From Tautonia plasticadhaerens (lineage in GTDB: Bacteria; Planctomycetota; Planctomycetia; Isosphaerales; Isosphaeraceae), in contig NZ_CP036427.1 in the NCBI RefSeq assembly GCF_007752535.1, positions 62,001 to 126,000 of the forward strand: 64,000 nt of DNA, written 5' to 3'. A program made the translations under genes and the position numbers. The notes beneath the pieces are model-generated. The model saw only the letters and a list, made by a program, of their open reading frames with translations, ran no database searches and had not been told where the DNA came from. Position 1 is the stretch's first letter, and each line of letters begins with the position of its first letter. Shown here in pieces: positions 25,833 to 39,936 of the stretch.

Positions 25833-27583
25833 CCTTGGATCGCATGCCCCCAGGGGGATGGCCCCTCGCTCGCCGGTCGATCGGAGGGTCGTTCCGTCCG
25901 CCATCGTTGTGGGCAGCGACGGCGAGACGTCCAGCGGTGATGCGTGCTCGGGCGAAGGCGATCGGGTCCCGATCCGCCGAGGATCGACCGACGCGGACCC
26001 CAGATCGCGGGCCACGATGGTATCCCGGCCGGACGCCTTGGCCTCGTACAAGGCCTGGTCGGCGCGGTCGATGATCTGCTCGACAGAGTGTCCCCGCGTG
26101 ATCTCGGACAGGCCGAAGCTGGCGGTAAATCGGGCGCCATTGAGGGCCGGCAACGGCTCCTGGGCGATCTGGGCGCGGAGTCGATCCAGGCGGTCGCGGG
26201 CCGCGTCGAGGTCGTAGCCGGCCAGGATGATGGCGAACTCGTCGCCGCCGTAGCGGGCGACGAAGTCGACCGGCGAGCAGTGGTCGCGGAGCATCCGGGC
26301 GAAGTGGCGGAGGACCGCGTCGCCGGCCTGATGCCCGAAACGGTCGTTGATTCGCTTGAACTGGTCGATGTCCGCCAGGGCGAGCAGCGATCGCTGGCCG
26401 AGGCCCTGCGCGTCGGAGAGCACCACGCGGATCATCCGCTCGAACTCGGCGCGGTTGCCCACCTCGGTGAGGTGGTCCACCGTGGCGAGCCGCCTCAGGT
26501 CCTGGTAGGAGTACGCCCACGAGTCGCCCTCGGGGTCGACGGCCGGGGCCGGGGCCGGGGCCCCGGGGCCGGGGCCGTCGGCCGGGGCGGGCGAGGCCGG
26601 CCGGGGGTCGACGACCTTGCCTCTGGCGACGGCGGTGGAGAGGGCGGGGGCGCCGAGCCGGTCGGCCATCACGGCCCGGAAGTGGGCGAACAGCTCGGGG
26701 TCGAGGCCGCCGCCCTGGGCGTTGGCGTCGATCAGGTCGAGGCAGCGGGCGGGCGGCAGGGCGCCGCGGTAGGGGCGGGCGCTGGCCAGGGCGTCGTAGA
26801 CGTCGGCCACGGCGAGGATGCGGGCCGACAGCGGGATGGCCTCGCCGCGGAGGCCATCGGGGTAGCCGCCGCCGTCGAGCCGCTCGTGGTGCCATCGGAT
26901 CATCGGGACGACGGCCGAGAGCGACTGCAAGGGCTCGACGATGCGGACGCCCTGGGCGGGGTGCTCCTTGATAACCTCCAGCTCCTCGGGCGTCAGCGGG
27001 CCGGGCTTGTTGAGGATGGCGTCGGGGATGCAGATCTTGCCGATGTCGTGCAGCAGGCCGCCCTGGCGGAGCAGCTCGCGGTCCTGAGGCGGGACGCCGA
27101 CGGCCTCGGCCAGGGCTAGGGCCAGCTCGGTGACCCGACCGGAGTGGCCGTGGGTGTAGGGGCTCTTGGCCTCGACAGCGCGGGCAAACGCGAAGACGAC
27201 CGACTGGCTCGTCTGCAGGCCGACGATCCGGCGGCCGACCTGGATGCGGGCGCGCAGCTCGTTGTGGTCGAAGGGCTTGGTGATGAAGTCGTCGGCCCCG
27301 ACGTCGAGGGCCGTGACCACGTTCTCGTCGCGCTCCTTGGAGGTGAGGATGATGAGGTAGGCCGGCTCGGGCCGCGGCGTGGCGCGGATCCGGGCGCAGA
27401 CTTCCGGGCCGTCGAGGCCGGGCATCATCCAGTCGAGGATCGCCAGCTTCGGCGCGTCGTGGGCCATCAGCATGTCCAGGGCGTCCCGGCCGTTGTCCAC
27501 GGCCAGGACCTCGTATCCCCAGTGCGTGAGGGTCGCTTCCAGCATGCGCCGGTAGAAGGCGTTGTCCTCAGCGATCAGGATTT

Positions 27584-27587
<4 letters not shown>
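25824..27587 (-). CDS. Response regulator with HD-GYP and GGDEF domains
   Basis: A 587-residue c-di-GMP enzyme. The receiver (1-120) has acidic E7/D8, phosphoacceptor D52 ([10 protein letters not shown]) and ITKPFD. The HD-GYP phosphodiesterase (~130-335) shows [20 protein letters not shown] and [15 protein letters not shown] proline/alanine linker (~340-375) leads to a diguanylate cyclase (~385-545) with [14 protein letters not shown] and the intact signature RYGGDEF. It could thus make and break c-di-GMP under phosphorylation control. Its ATG overlaps the stop of the hybrid kinase by four bases, so the kinase is its likely partner. The last ~40 residues are variable and run into an interspersed repeat. 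Confidence 0.93.
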
Positions 27588-30543
<2,956 letters not shown>

Positions 30544-30556
<13 letters not shown>

Positions 30557-33500
30557 GCCGACACCCCCCGCACGGGCCCGGCAGCCGCCCGGCCGCCCTC
30601 GGCGATCGACTGGAGCGACTCCTCGTCGTCGCCCCTTTCCTCCCGACGCCGGCGCTGCTGCTGCTCCCACGCGAAGATCACGTCGAGCGGGTCGAACTGC
30701 CTCCAGATCGGCCCTACGCCCAGCGCCCCGAGCAACCATAGGCCAGGGCGGCCGGCGAGGAGGACGTAGCCGACCGAGGCGAGCACGCCGACGGCCGCGA
30801 CCGAGGCGGCCGGCAAGGGGTCGGCGCCCTCCTCCAGCTCCTGGCCGAGGCGGTCCAGCTCGGAGAAGAGATGGTCCACCGCCATTGCCACCGCCTCGGC
30901 TCGCTCGCGGCCGGCGGCGGGGGCCGACGCCTGGGTTGCGGTTGGCGATGGGGCCGGGCCGGTGGCGGCGAGGATCGGCGCCGGGGCGGAGACCTCGACC
31001 GCCGCCTGCTCGGCGGGCCTTGAGGCCGGCCCGGCCTGCTGCTCGCCGGGCGACTCGTCCTGCCCCGGATCCGCCTCCGGTTCGGGGGCCGGGTCGGCCG
31101 GCTCCGGTTCGGGGTCGACATAGGTCCGGTTCGCCGAGGGGGCCGACGCCGTGCCCGCCTGGTTCGACGACACCTCGTCCGCCCCGTCCGAGGCGAGGGT
31201 CAGCGGCTTCACCGGCGGGAGCCGGACCGGATTCGCGGCCTGGGGCGGCCCCAAGCTCGGGAACAGGGCCAGCGCGATCGGCGGCTGCGGCACGTTCCCC
31301 AGCTCGTCCACCGGGGGGGGCACGTCGGGCTTCGGCTCCCCCGGCGTCTCCTGCGGCGACGTTGGCCCCGGAGTCGGCGGCTCGGGGGCCGGCGCATCCG
31401 GCGGCTCGGGGGCCGGCGCATCCGGCGGCTCGGGCGATGGCGGCTCCGGCGGTGGCTCGGGGGCCGGCGGCTGGGCGTTCAGCAGGAGGATGGGGACGGA
31501 GGACCGGCCGAGGTAGGCGGGGTCGGCCGTCGAGGAGACGCGGGCGGAGACGGTGTAGGGCCGGTCGCCGCCTTCGAGGCCGTCGTCCAGGCCGGTCAGC
31601 GTGACGAGCTGGGGGATGTCCCAGTCGTCCGGGGTGAAGCGGAGCAAGACCGGCGAGGCGGCCGCGGCCGAGGGGTCGTCGACAACCAGCACGACGACCA
31701 CCTCGGCGGTCGGGGCCGATGCGAGGCGGACGGAGAGCCGGGCCGTGCCCCCGGCCTCGGTCGTGACCGGGGCCGACTGCATCGCGACGACGAGGGCGGC
31801 CTCGTCGTCGTCGAGGTTGGCCATCGGGATGGCCACGCCCGGCAGGGCGCCGTAGGCCGGGTCGTCGGAGGCGACCAACAGCGTCACGGTGAAGGCGGCG
31901 TCGCCGTCGTCCTGGGGGTCGTCCGCCCCCGAGACGGTGAACGACTGCGGCCGGTCCCAGCCGTCGGGCGAGAAGCGGAGGGTGGCGGTCGAGACGGCAC
32001 CCTCGCCGGGGTCGGAGACGACGAGGGTGATCGTCACGGCGGCCGACGGCCGGGAATCGAGCCGGATCGCGAAGGAGACGGTCCCCCCCGCCTCCGAGAC
32101 CACGCCCGCCGAGGGCCCGTCGATGGTGACGCCCGCCGCGTCGTCGTCGAGGTTCTCCAGCGTGACCGCCGCCGCGCCGAGCCGGTCGAAGGCCGGGTCG
32201 CCCGACGACGGGGATAGGAGGACGGCAAAGTGGACGTCGCCGTCGTCGTCCGGGTCGTCGATCCCGACGACCGTGACCGCCTGCGGGACGTCCCAGTCGT
32301 CCGGCGTGAAGGTGAGCGAGGCCGCCGAGGGGACGCCCTCGGTCGGGTCGGAGGTCGCGACGGTGATGGTCACATCGGCCGCCGGCCGGCTGGTCAGGAC
32401 GACGGAGAACGAGGCCGAGCCGCCGGCCTCGCTCGTCGTCAGGCCCGCCATCGGGGCGACGACGACCCCGGCGGTGTCGTCGTCGGCGTTGACGGCGGCG
32501 ACGTCGGCCGGGTCCAGGCCGTTGTAGAGCGGGTCGAAGCTGCTGGCGAGGCCGAGGACGATGGAGTAGGCCACGTCGCCGTCGTCGTCCGGGTCGTCGA
32601 CGCCGCGGATGGTGACGACCTGTGGGGTGTCCCAGTCGGCCGAGGTGAAGGTGAGCGAGGAGACCGAGACGACGCCCTCGCCGGGGTTGCCCGAGGCGAC
32701 GGGGATCGTCACCGCGGCCGCGGGCCGCGAGGCGAGCACCACCGAGAACGAGGCGGTGCCGCCGGCCTCGGTGGTGATCAGGCCGGCGTTGGGCGAGACG
32801 ACGATGCCGGTCGCGTCGTCGTCGGCGTTCGAGAGGACGACGTCGGCCGGGTCCAGGTCGTTATAGAGCAGGTCGGCGCTGGAGGCGGGCGAGAGGAGGA
32901 TCGAATAAGGGGTGTCGCCGGCGTCGTCGGGGTCATCGACGCCGGCAACCGTGACGAATTGCGGGACGTTCCAGTTTGCGGGCGTGAAGGTGAGCGAGGA
33001 GACCGAGACGACGCCCGCGCCCGCATCGGAGGTCGAGACGGGGATCGTCACGTCCGCCGAGGGCTGGCTGGTCAGGACGACGGAGAAGGAGGCGGTGTCG
33101 CCGGCCTCGCTCGTCGTCAGGCCCGCCATCGGGGCGACGACGACCCCGGCGGTGTCGTCGTCGGCGTTGACGGCGGCGACGTCGGCCGGGTCCAGGCCGT
33201 TATAGAGCGGGTCGAGGCTGGTGGCGGGCCCGAGGACGATGGTATAGGTGACGTCCCCGTCGTCGAGGGAGTCGTCGCTGCCGACGATCGTCACCGCGCG
33301 GGCGACGTTCCAGTCGGCGGGCGTGAAGGTGAGCGAGGCCGCCGAGGGGACGCCCTCGGTCGGGTCGGAGGTCGCGACGGTGATGGTCACATCGGCCGCC
33401 GGCCGGCTGGTCAGGACGACGGAGAACGAGGCCGAGCCGCCGGCCTCGCTCGTCGTCAGGCCCGCCATCGGGGCGACGACGACCCCGGCGGTGTCGTCGT

Positions 33501-36500
33501 CGGCGTTGACGGCGGCGACGTCGGCCGGGTCCAGGCCGTTGTAGAGCGGGTCGAAGCTGCTGGCGAGGCCGAGGACGATGGAGTAGGCCACGTCGCCGTC
33601 GTCGTCCGGGTCGTCGACGCCCGCAACCGTGACGAATCGCGGGATGTTCCAGTCGGCCGGCGTGAAGGTCAGCGAGGCCGCCGAGGCGATCCCCTCGGTC
33701 GGGTCGCTCGTGACGATGGCAATCGTCACCGGGGCCGCCGGGCGGCTGGCGAGCATGACGGAGAAGGAGGCGGTGCCGCCGGCCTCGCTCGTCGTCAGGT
33801 TGGTCACCGGCGAGACGAGGATCCCGGCCGCGTCGTCATCGACGTTGGTGAGCGCGACGTCGGCCGGGTCCAGGCCGTTGTAGAGCGGGTCGGCGCCGGA
33901 GGCGGCACCCAGGAGGATCGAATAGGCGGCGTCGCCGTCGTCGTCCAGGTCGTCGACGCCTGCGACGGTGACCGTCTGGGCGACGTTCCAGTTGGCCGGG
34001 GTGAAGGTCAGCGACGTGACCGAGGGCGTCCCCTCGGTCGGGTCGGAGGTGGAGACGGGGATCGTCACGTCGGCCGTCGGCTGGCTCAGCAGCCGGACGC
34101 TGAAGGAGGCGGTGCCGCCGGCCTCGGTGGTCGTCAGGCCCGAGGTGGGCGTGACGAGGAAGCCGGCCACGTCGTCGTCGGCGTTGGTGAGGGCCACGTC
34201 GGATGGGTCCAGGCCGTTGTAACTCAGGTCGAGGCTGGAGGCGGCCCCCAGGACGATCGAGTAGGCGATGGGGCCGTCGATCATGGGGTCGTCGACCCCG
34301 GTGACGGTGACGGACTGCGGGACGTTCCAGTTGGCCGGCGTGAAGGTGATCGAGGACACCGAGGCGATCCCCTCGGTCGCGTCGGAGGTCGCGACGGCGA
34401 TCGTCACGTTCGCCAGCGGCATGCTGCGCAGGGAGACGGAGAAGGTGGCCGTGCCGCCGGCCTCGGTGGTCGTCAGGCCGGTGATCGGGGTGACGGTGAC
34501 GCCCGGCACGTCGTTGTCGGCGTTGGTCAGGGAGACGTCGGCCGGATCGACCCCGTTGTAGCCGGGGTCCAGGCCGGACGCGAGGCCCAGGACGATGGTA
34601 TAGCCCACCGGGCCGTCGGCCAGGAAGTCATCGACGCCGACGACCGTCACCGTCTGGGCGACGTTCCAGTTGGCCGGGGTGAAGGTGAGCGACGCGACGG
34701 AAGGGGCCCCCTCGGTCGAGTCGGAGGTGGAGACGGGGATGGTGACATCCGCCGTCGGCTGGCTCAGCAGCCGGACGCTGAAGGAGGCGGTGCCGCCGGC
34801 CTCGCTCGTCGTCAGGCCGGAAGTCGGCGTGACGGCGATCCCCGGCCGGGAGACGAGGGTCAGCGCGTTGATCGCCTCCTTGTTCGTGTCCAGGCCGACG
34901 TCGCCGCCCTGGAAGACGAGCGAGGCGGTGCCGGTCGCCGTGCCGGAGCCGAGGGTCGTCTGCGAGAGCTGGAGGGCGAAGACGTCGCGACGCGTGACGG
35001 CGATCGGCGTCCCGTTGCCGACGGAGTTGTCCTCGCCGTCGAGGGACAGCAGGAGGGTCCCGGCGGCGAGCGTCCTCCCGCCGTAGGTGGCCGTCTCGCT
35101 CACCAGGTCGATGCCGAAGACCTTCGGGTTGATGCCGACCTGGTCCCCCTCGACCAGCCGGGCGTGGGTCCCCGAGGTCGTGTCCCGGCCGACGTCGGAG
35201 GGGCGGAAGAGCCAGACGTCGTGGTCCTCGGCGCCGCCGTCGCGCGAGTAGAGGAAGTCGCCGGCGTTCAGCGTGACGTCTCCGACCGTCGTCGCCCGCT
35301 CGACCAGCGCGATGCCCCACAGCTTGCCGAAGCTGGCCCCGAAGCCGGCGGAGCTCTCGTCCAGGACCATCCGGAAGGTGCCGGACGAGTAGTCGCCGGG
35401 CGTGTTCGGGCGGAACAGGAAGAGGTCGGCCTCGTCGACGACGAAGGTGCCGCCGAGGAACGCCTCGTTGGTGCCGGTCGAGAGCAGCAGGTCGCCCGGC
35501 TGCAGGGCGATGGCGTGGGCCCCGCCGACGGTGACCGCCCGGCTGACGTGGTGGATCGCGTCCACCTCGGCGTTGCCGTCGTCGGCGAGGAGGTCGAGGC
35601 GGAAGACCGAGAGGAAGGAGCCGGCCGTCGTCCCCGGCTCCAGGGCCAGCGACGGGCCGCCGAAGGAGATCACCTCGTCCTTTCCCCAGGAGCTGAGCCC
35701 TGGGGCCCCGCTGGGAGACGGCACGTCGTCGGTGGTCGAGAGCCAGAAGCCGTTGGTCGAGACGCCCGGCTCGTCGTCCCGGTTGGCCACCCGGACGTCG
35801 GCCGGGTCGAGGCCGTTGTAGAGCGGGTCGGCGCCGGTGGCCGCCCCCAGCACGATCGAGAAGAGCCGGTCGCCGTCCCGGATCGCGTCGTTCACGCCGG
35901 TGACGGAGACCGTCCGCGGCGCGTCCCAATCGGCGGGGGTGAAGGTCATGGAGGAGGGGGAGACGGTGCCCTCGGCGGTGTTCGTGCTGCTCAGGGCGAT
36001 CGTGACGTCGGCCGTCGGGGCGGCGTCGAGGACGACGGTGAAGGTGGCCGTCCCGCCGGCCTCGGTCGTCTGCAATCCGGCCTGGGGCGACACGGTGAAA
36101 CCCGGGCCGACGAGGCGCTGGCCGAAGACGCCGTCCGGGTCGCCCGTCCCGGAGCCGCTCCAGACGACGACGGCCTTGCCACCGGTCGTGGCGACGGAGG
36201 GCGCGAGCTGGTCGGCCAGGGTGGTCGTCGGCACGCGGGCCTCGACGCCCTGGGCGACGCCGGCGGCGGTGTACTGGCGGAGGTAGACGCCGGCGTCGGC
36301 GGAGGGATCCTGGGTCAGGCCCTGGTAGGCGATCAGGAACCGGCCGTCGGGCGCCATGGCGACGGCCGGGAAGCGCTGGTCGCCCGCGGCGACGGTGTTG
36401 ACCTGGAGCTCGCCGCCCTGAGCAGCCCCCGCCGCGTCGAACCGCCGGGCGTACACGCCCCAGCCGTCGCCGTCCTGGAAGTTGCTGCCCCAGGCGACGA

Positions 36501-37434
36501 CGAGATTTCCGAGCGCGTCCATCGCCACCGAGGCGTCTTGCTGGACGTCGGCGGTGACTGAATTGACACGGAACTCGCCCCCTCGCGGCACGCCCGCGGC
36601 GTCGAACCGCTGGCCGTAGATGCCCCAACTGTCGCCGTCCTGGAGGTTGCTCGCCCAGACGACGACGAAGTTGCCGGCCGGATCCATCGCGATCCTGGGG
36701 TCGGCCTGCGCCTGCGAGGCCTGGGTGTTGACCTGGAACTCACCGCCCTTCGGCGTGCCGGCGGCGTCGAAGCGCCGGGCGTAGATGCCCGTGCTGTCCC
36801 CGTCATGATCGCCGCCGCTCGTCCAGGTGATCACGAAGTCGCCGTCGGCGCCCATCGCCACCGAGGGGCGGTCCTGGTGGTCCGCCGTGACGGCGTTGAC
36901 CCGGAACTCATCGGTCCTCGGCGTGCCGTCGGCGTCGAACCCGCGAGCATAGATGTCGTCGAGGCCGTCTTGGTCGCTCGTCCAGGTGACGGCGAAGTTC
37001 CCGTCGGCGTCCATGGCGACCGTCGCGTTGGACTGGCTGCCGGCCGAAGTGGCATTGATGCGGAACTCAGACCCCTGGGGAACGCCCAGGGTGTTGTAGC
37101 GTTGGCCGTAGACTCCCATCGCGCCGCCGTCCTGTCCGTCGCTGGTCCAGACGACGACGAAGTCGCCGTCGGCATCCATCGCCACGGCCCGGGGGCTCTC
37201 GGGGTGCGTCTGCTGCGTGCCCGAGGTGAAGGTGTTGACCCGGAACTCCACCCCGACGGCGGCCAAGCTCAGCAGCTCCCGCCCCTCGAGGGACTCCGTC
37301 CATGGGTAACGGCGCGCGCGACGCTTTCCACGCCGGACGACCGCGTCCGGCCTCCCCGAGCGGGCTGGCTCACTCGATGGGGCGGTTGAATCCGATCGTG
37401 CTGGGCTCTTCGGCCGACTTGATGATGAATCCAT
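30544..37434 (-). CDS. Giant Calx-beta repeat surface protein with C-terminal membrane anchor
   Basis: About 2,296 residues from [15 protein letters not shown]; in-frame ATGs at 37527 and 37542 are alternatives, none with a strong ribosome binding site. [15 protein letters not shown] near residue 50 is the planctomycete LEPR/LEGR-x-LLS motif. Seven ~52-residue repeats ([28 protein letters not shown]) form a probable propeller. A Calx-beta-like repeat, a ~310-residue unrelated domain ([11 protein letters not shown]) and ten more Calx-beta repeats of ~112 residues ([36 protein letters not shown]) follow. A proline-rich stalk ([13 protein letters not shown]) leads to a membrane helix ([18 protein letters not shown]) and a short charged tail. 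It is likely a calcium-dependent adhesin or envelope protein, first gene of an operon with a kinase and c-di-GMP enzyme. Confidence 0.88.
32303..32604 (-). repeat. Identical 302-bp block A within Calx-beta repeats
   Basis: This block is identical base for base to 33320-33621. The offset is 1,017 bp, exactly three 339-bp repeat units. Other units of the array are clearly diverged, so this identity points to recent unequal exchange or gene conversion. Confidence 0.9.
33320..33621 (-). repeat. Identical 302-bp block B within Calx-beta repeats
   Basis: Partner of the block at 32303-32604. Recombination between the two would delete or add exactly three Calx-beta repeats in frame. Confidence 0.9.
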
Positions 37435-37947
37435 TGAGAGCCGGGTAAGGTCCCAGGGAGTTCCATATCGAGCTTCCTCGGCTGCGATCCGACGATCGAC
37501 GGCGAGGACTCGTCGACGAACAGTCATGCCACGTCGCCGCACACGAACCCATGAAAAGAGATGTCAGGCCATGCTTCGCGCCCCTTGGCTCCCCCCCAGG
37601 CTGCCATGCTCGTTAGACACCCGAGGGGTATTTCCTGAGGAGCCCTTGTTCTCAAACTTAGGTCAAGTTCAGCGGCACACGCAAAAGGGCTGTTGCCGGA
37701 CGGAAGGGCGGGTGCGTCAATTGCAGAATCTTGTATCCGCATGGCCGTCGGCGAGCGTGGCCTCACCTCGGGCCTCGTCGGCCGTGCGGATACAAAGTCG
37801 GAGAACGAAGCCGCGACAGGCACGGCCTTTGCTTTAAGAGAGGATTGGATAGCTTGGCAAGGGGCGTGATCTGGGGGGCGTGCTCGACGGCCGCGACGGG
37901 GAAGAAATGCGGCCGGGCGCACCCCCGAACGGACCCGAGCCGGAGCA
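37435..37947. other. Spacer upstream of the giant gene, with a 61-bp hairpin
   Basis: No convincing gene is seen. At 37733-37793, arms GTATCCGCATGGCCG and its near complement (13-14 of 15 pairs) can fold. The spacer must contain the promoter of the giant-gene operon. The sequence GGCCGTCGGCGAGCGTGGCC at 37743 recurs in similar form at 39222-39245, beyond the IS630 element. Confidence 0.5.
37712..37722 (+). repeat. Left half of the dispersed 27-bp motif
   Basis: GTGCGTCAATT matches the left half of the motif exactly but the right half is missing. A lone right half occurs at 39283-39296 in the same orientation, beyond the IS630 element. Confidence 0.5.
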
Positions 37948-39172
37948 TAGTGGTCGTCCGCTATTGAGTTGCCGGGTATAGTCGGTGCAGTTTGATCCGG
38001 GCATCCGCCGTGGTGAACTGCCACCGAATGCCCACCATCCGCTCGTTGCGGTCCTCCTCCCACGCCGCGACCTCCCGCTTCAGTTCCTCGCTCGACCCGA
38101 TCCGCCGGTCCAGGCACTGCCTCGCCAGCACCGACAGCTCGATCTCCGCCATGTTCAGCCAACTCCCGTGCTTCGGCGTGTGGTGGATCTCCAACTTCCC
38201 GGCGATCCGACGGGCCCGCTCCGGCGGGAACGCCTCGTACAGCGAGGCGATCTTGTGCGTGTTCAGGTTGTCCATCACCAGCACGACCTTCTCCGCCTCC
38301 TCGTGCACCTCCTCCACCAGCCAACGCACCACCTCGGCGAAGTCCAACGCCGTCCGACGCTCGGTGACGTGGACCGCACGCCACCCCAGCAGCGGCATCG
38401 TCACCATGAACAGGTTGGCCGTCCCGTTGCGGACGTATTCGTGATCGAACCGCTCGAGCCGCCCTGGCGCTGCCGGGATCGGCACGACCGTCTCGCCGAT
38501 CAGTTGCTTGCTCGCCTCGTCGAGGCAGACCAGCGGTCGCGTCTCGTCGTAGGGCCGGTGGTAGACCTCCAGCACGTCCTCCATCGCCGCCACGAACTCG
38601 GCGTTCGCCTCCGGCGGGATGCACCACTGCTGCTTCAGATGCGGCCTCAGTTCGCTTTTTTCAAAGAGCGGCGCACCGTCTCGTCGGAGATCGAGGGGAC
38701 GATCTCCAACTCGACGAGCTTGTCGGCCAGCAATCGCATCGTCCAGGCCTTGCGGCCGTCGGGGGGCTCCGAGCAGGCCAGGGCGATCAACTTCGCCTCG
38801 GCCCGGCCGTCGAGGGCCCGCTGGCGGCTGGGACGGGCCTGCGTCTTGCGGACCAGGGCGGCCTCCAGGCCCTGCTCGACGAACCGCTGGCGGACCCGCT
38901 CGATGGTGGCGACAGAGACCTCGACGGCCTCGGCGATGCGGTCGTCGGGCCAGGCGGGCCCGCCCTCGGCGGCATCAGCCTTGAGGAGGATGCGGGCATG
39001 GGCCAGTTTCAGAGCGGAGGCCTTGCCGGCGGAGATGAGATCGAGGAGGGCCTGGCGTTCGTCGGCGGTGAGCGTCACGATGTACTTCTTCATGTCGATG
39101 CTCCTGAAGCGGTTAGGGCTCCAGGAGAACCGATTGCAGCCCATCCCTCAAGTCGTCAGTGGCCGACCAATA
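37948..39172 (-). mobile_element. IS630-family insertion sequence A
   Basis: The element is about 1,225 bp bounded by TA at both ends, as expected for IS630 target choice. Imperfect terminal repeats read TAGTGGTCGTCC (left) and TATTGGTCGGCC (right, inverted), with 17 of 24 positions matching. It carries one frameshifted-by-design transposase. Confidence 0.75.
37961..39093 (-). CDS. IS630 transposase with -1 programmed frameshift (IS A)
   Basis: The first frame (39093 to 38647) encodes the helix-turn-helix part: MKKYIVTLTADERQALLDLI, ERVRQRFVEQGLEAALVRK, ETVRRSLKKAN-stop. The second (to 37961) encodes the catalytic DDE part: QQWCIPPEANAEFVAAMEDV, PLVCLDEASKQL, KVVLVMDNLNTH, HTPKHGSWLNMAEIELSVL. 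They join through a -1 shift at the slippery A-AAA-AAG (38655-38661, minus strand), which yields SLKKSELRPHLKQQW, as in other IS630 members. So I read it as a functional two-frame gene rather than a pseudogene. Confidence 0.88.
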
Positions 39173-39270
39173 GCACGACGCCTCGTCTCGCGACAAGCAG
39201 CGACGACGTCCGTAGCGCTGAGGCCGTCGGCTAGGGAGCGTGGCCAAACTCCTACCTACCGCGGAGCGGT

Positions 39271-39936
39271 TTAGTTCTTCGAGGCAGAAAGCGAACCGAC
39301 GAGGCGACGATCGGTCCCGAGCCAATCCCTCCTCCTGACGGTCGCGCCCGGCTCGTCGATGAGCCGCCGCGACACCGCCTCGATGAGGGCCCGACCGCCG
39401 AGCCCGGGCCGCCACTCGGCCGGGATCCCCGACTCCCCCCGGCACGCACCGGCCAGCTGCCCGCGGACCGCTCCGGTCGTGTCCGCGTCGTCGCCCGGGT
39501 TCGCCGCTCGCAGGACCGACGTCCGGAAGTCCTCGGCACCCGCGAAGGCCCCCGGCGTCGCCCCCGGGCTGCGAGCCAGGGGGACACCTCCCTGGATCTC
39601 CGGGGGCCGCTCGCGGCGGGAGCCCCCCAGGGCCACCTCCCGTAGCTCCGCGTCGAGCGGGACGCGCTCGTCGAGCCGCCTCGGCGCCTCCCAGGCCGGG
39701 GCCAGCACCCCCTCCCGCGGTAGCCCGTGCAGCAGCCCGCACGGCAGCACCCCGAGGGAGGCGCAGGCCGACCGGCAGGCCGGGCTGCGGTGGGTCGGCA
39801 GGCTCGACTCGACGCGCCGCCGGACCACCTCGTCGAACCGGTCGGGAAGCCGGCACGCGTAGGCGACCGGGGCCCCGCGGGCGTCGCCGATGGCCAGCCC
39901 GAGGGGGACCCCACGCCGGCGATCCTCGCTCACCAT
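39271..39936 (-). pseudogene. ADP-ribosylglycohydrolase-like remnant, left copy
   Basis: A 221-residue frame from MVSEDRRRGVPLGLAIGDA. The N-terminal signature LGLAIGDARGAPV is followed almost at once by RRRVESSLPTHRSPACRSAC; the segment that in family members carries the first metal-binding acidic residues (W-TDDT-type) is missing. The C-terminal signature NPGDDADTTGAVRGQLAGAC and SGIPAEWRPGL remains. Length is well under the usual ~300. The stretch GGVPLARSPGATPGAFAG also looks degraded. Its start overlaps the stop of the amidohydrolase gene. The last two codons lie outside the duplication, so the C-terminus differs from the right copy. Confidence 0.7.
39283..39296 (+). repeat. Right half of the dispersed 27-bp motif
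   Basis: GGCAGAAAGCGAAC is the exact right half, preceded by unrelated sequence. The left half stands at 37712. Joined, they would recreate the copy at 52114 almost exactly. Confidence 0.5.

Noticed and set aside
32230-36561. A 1,443-codon open frame on the plus strand
   Set aside because: It is antisense to the giant Calx-beta gene and consists of repeated Arg/Gly/Val/Asp-rich sequence produced by the GC-rich repeats; no domain or ribosome binding site.
37961-39144. IS630 A transposase as a frameshifted pseudogene
   Set aside because: The frame change falls exactly at an A-AAA-AAG slippery heptamer at the place where IS630 members are known to shift, so programmed frameshifting is the better reading.
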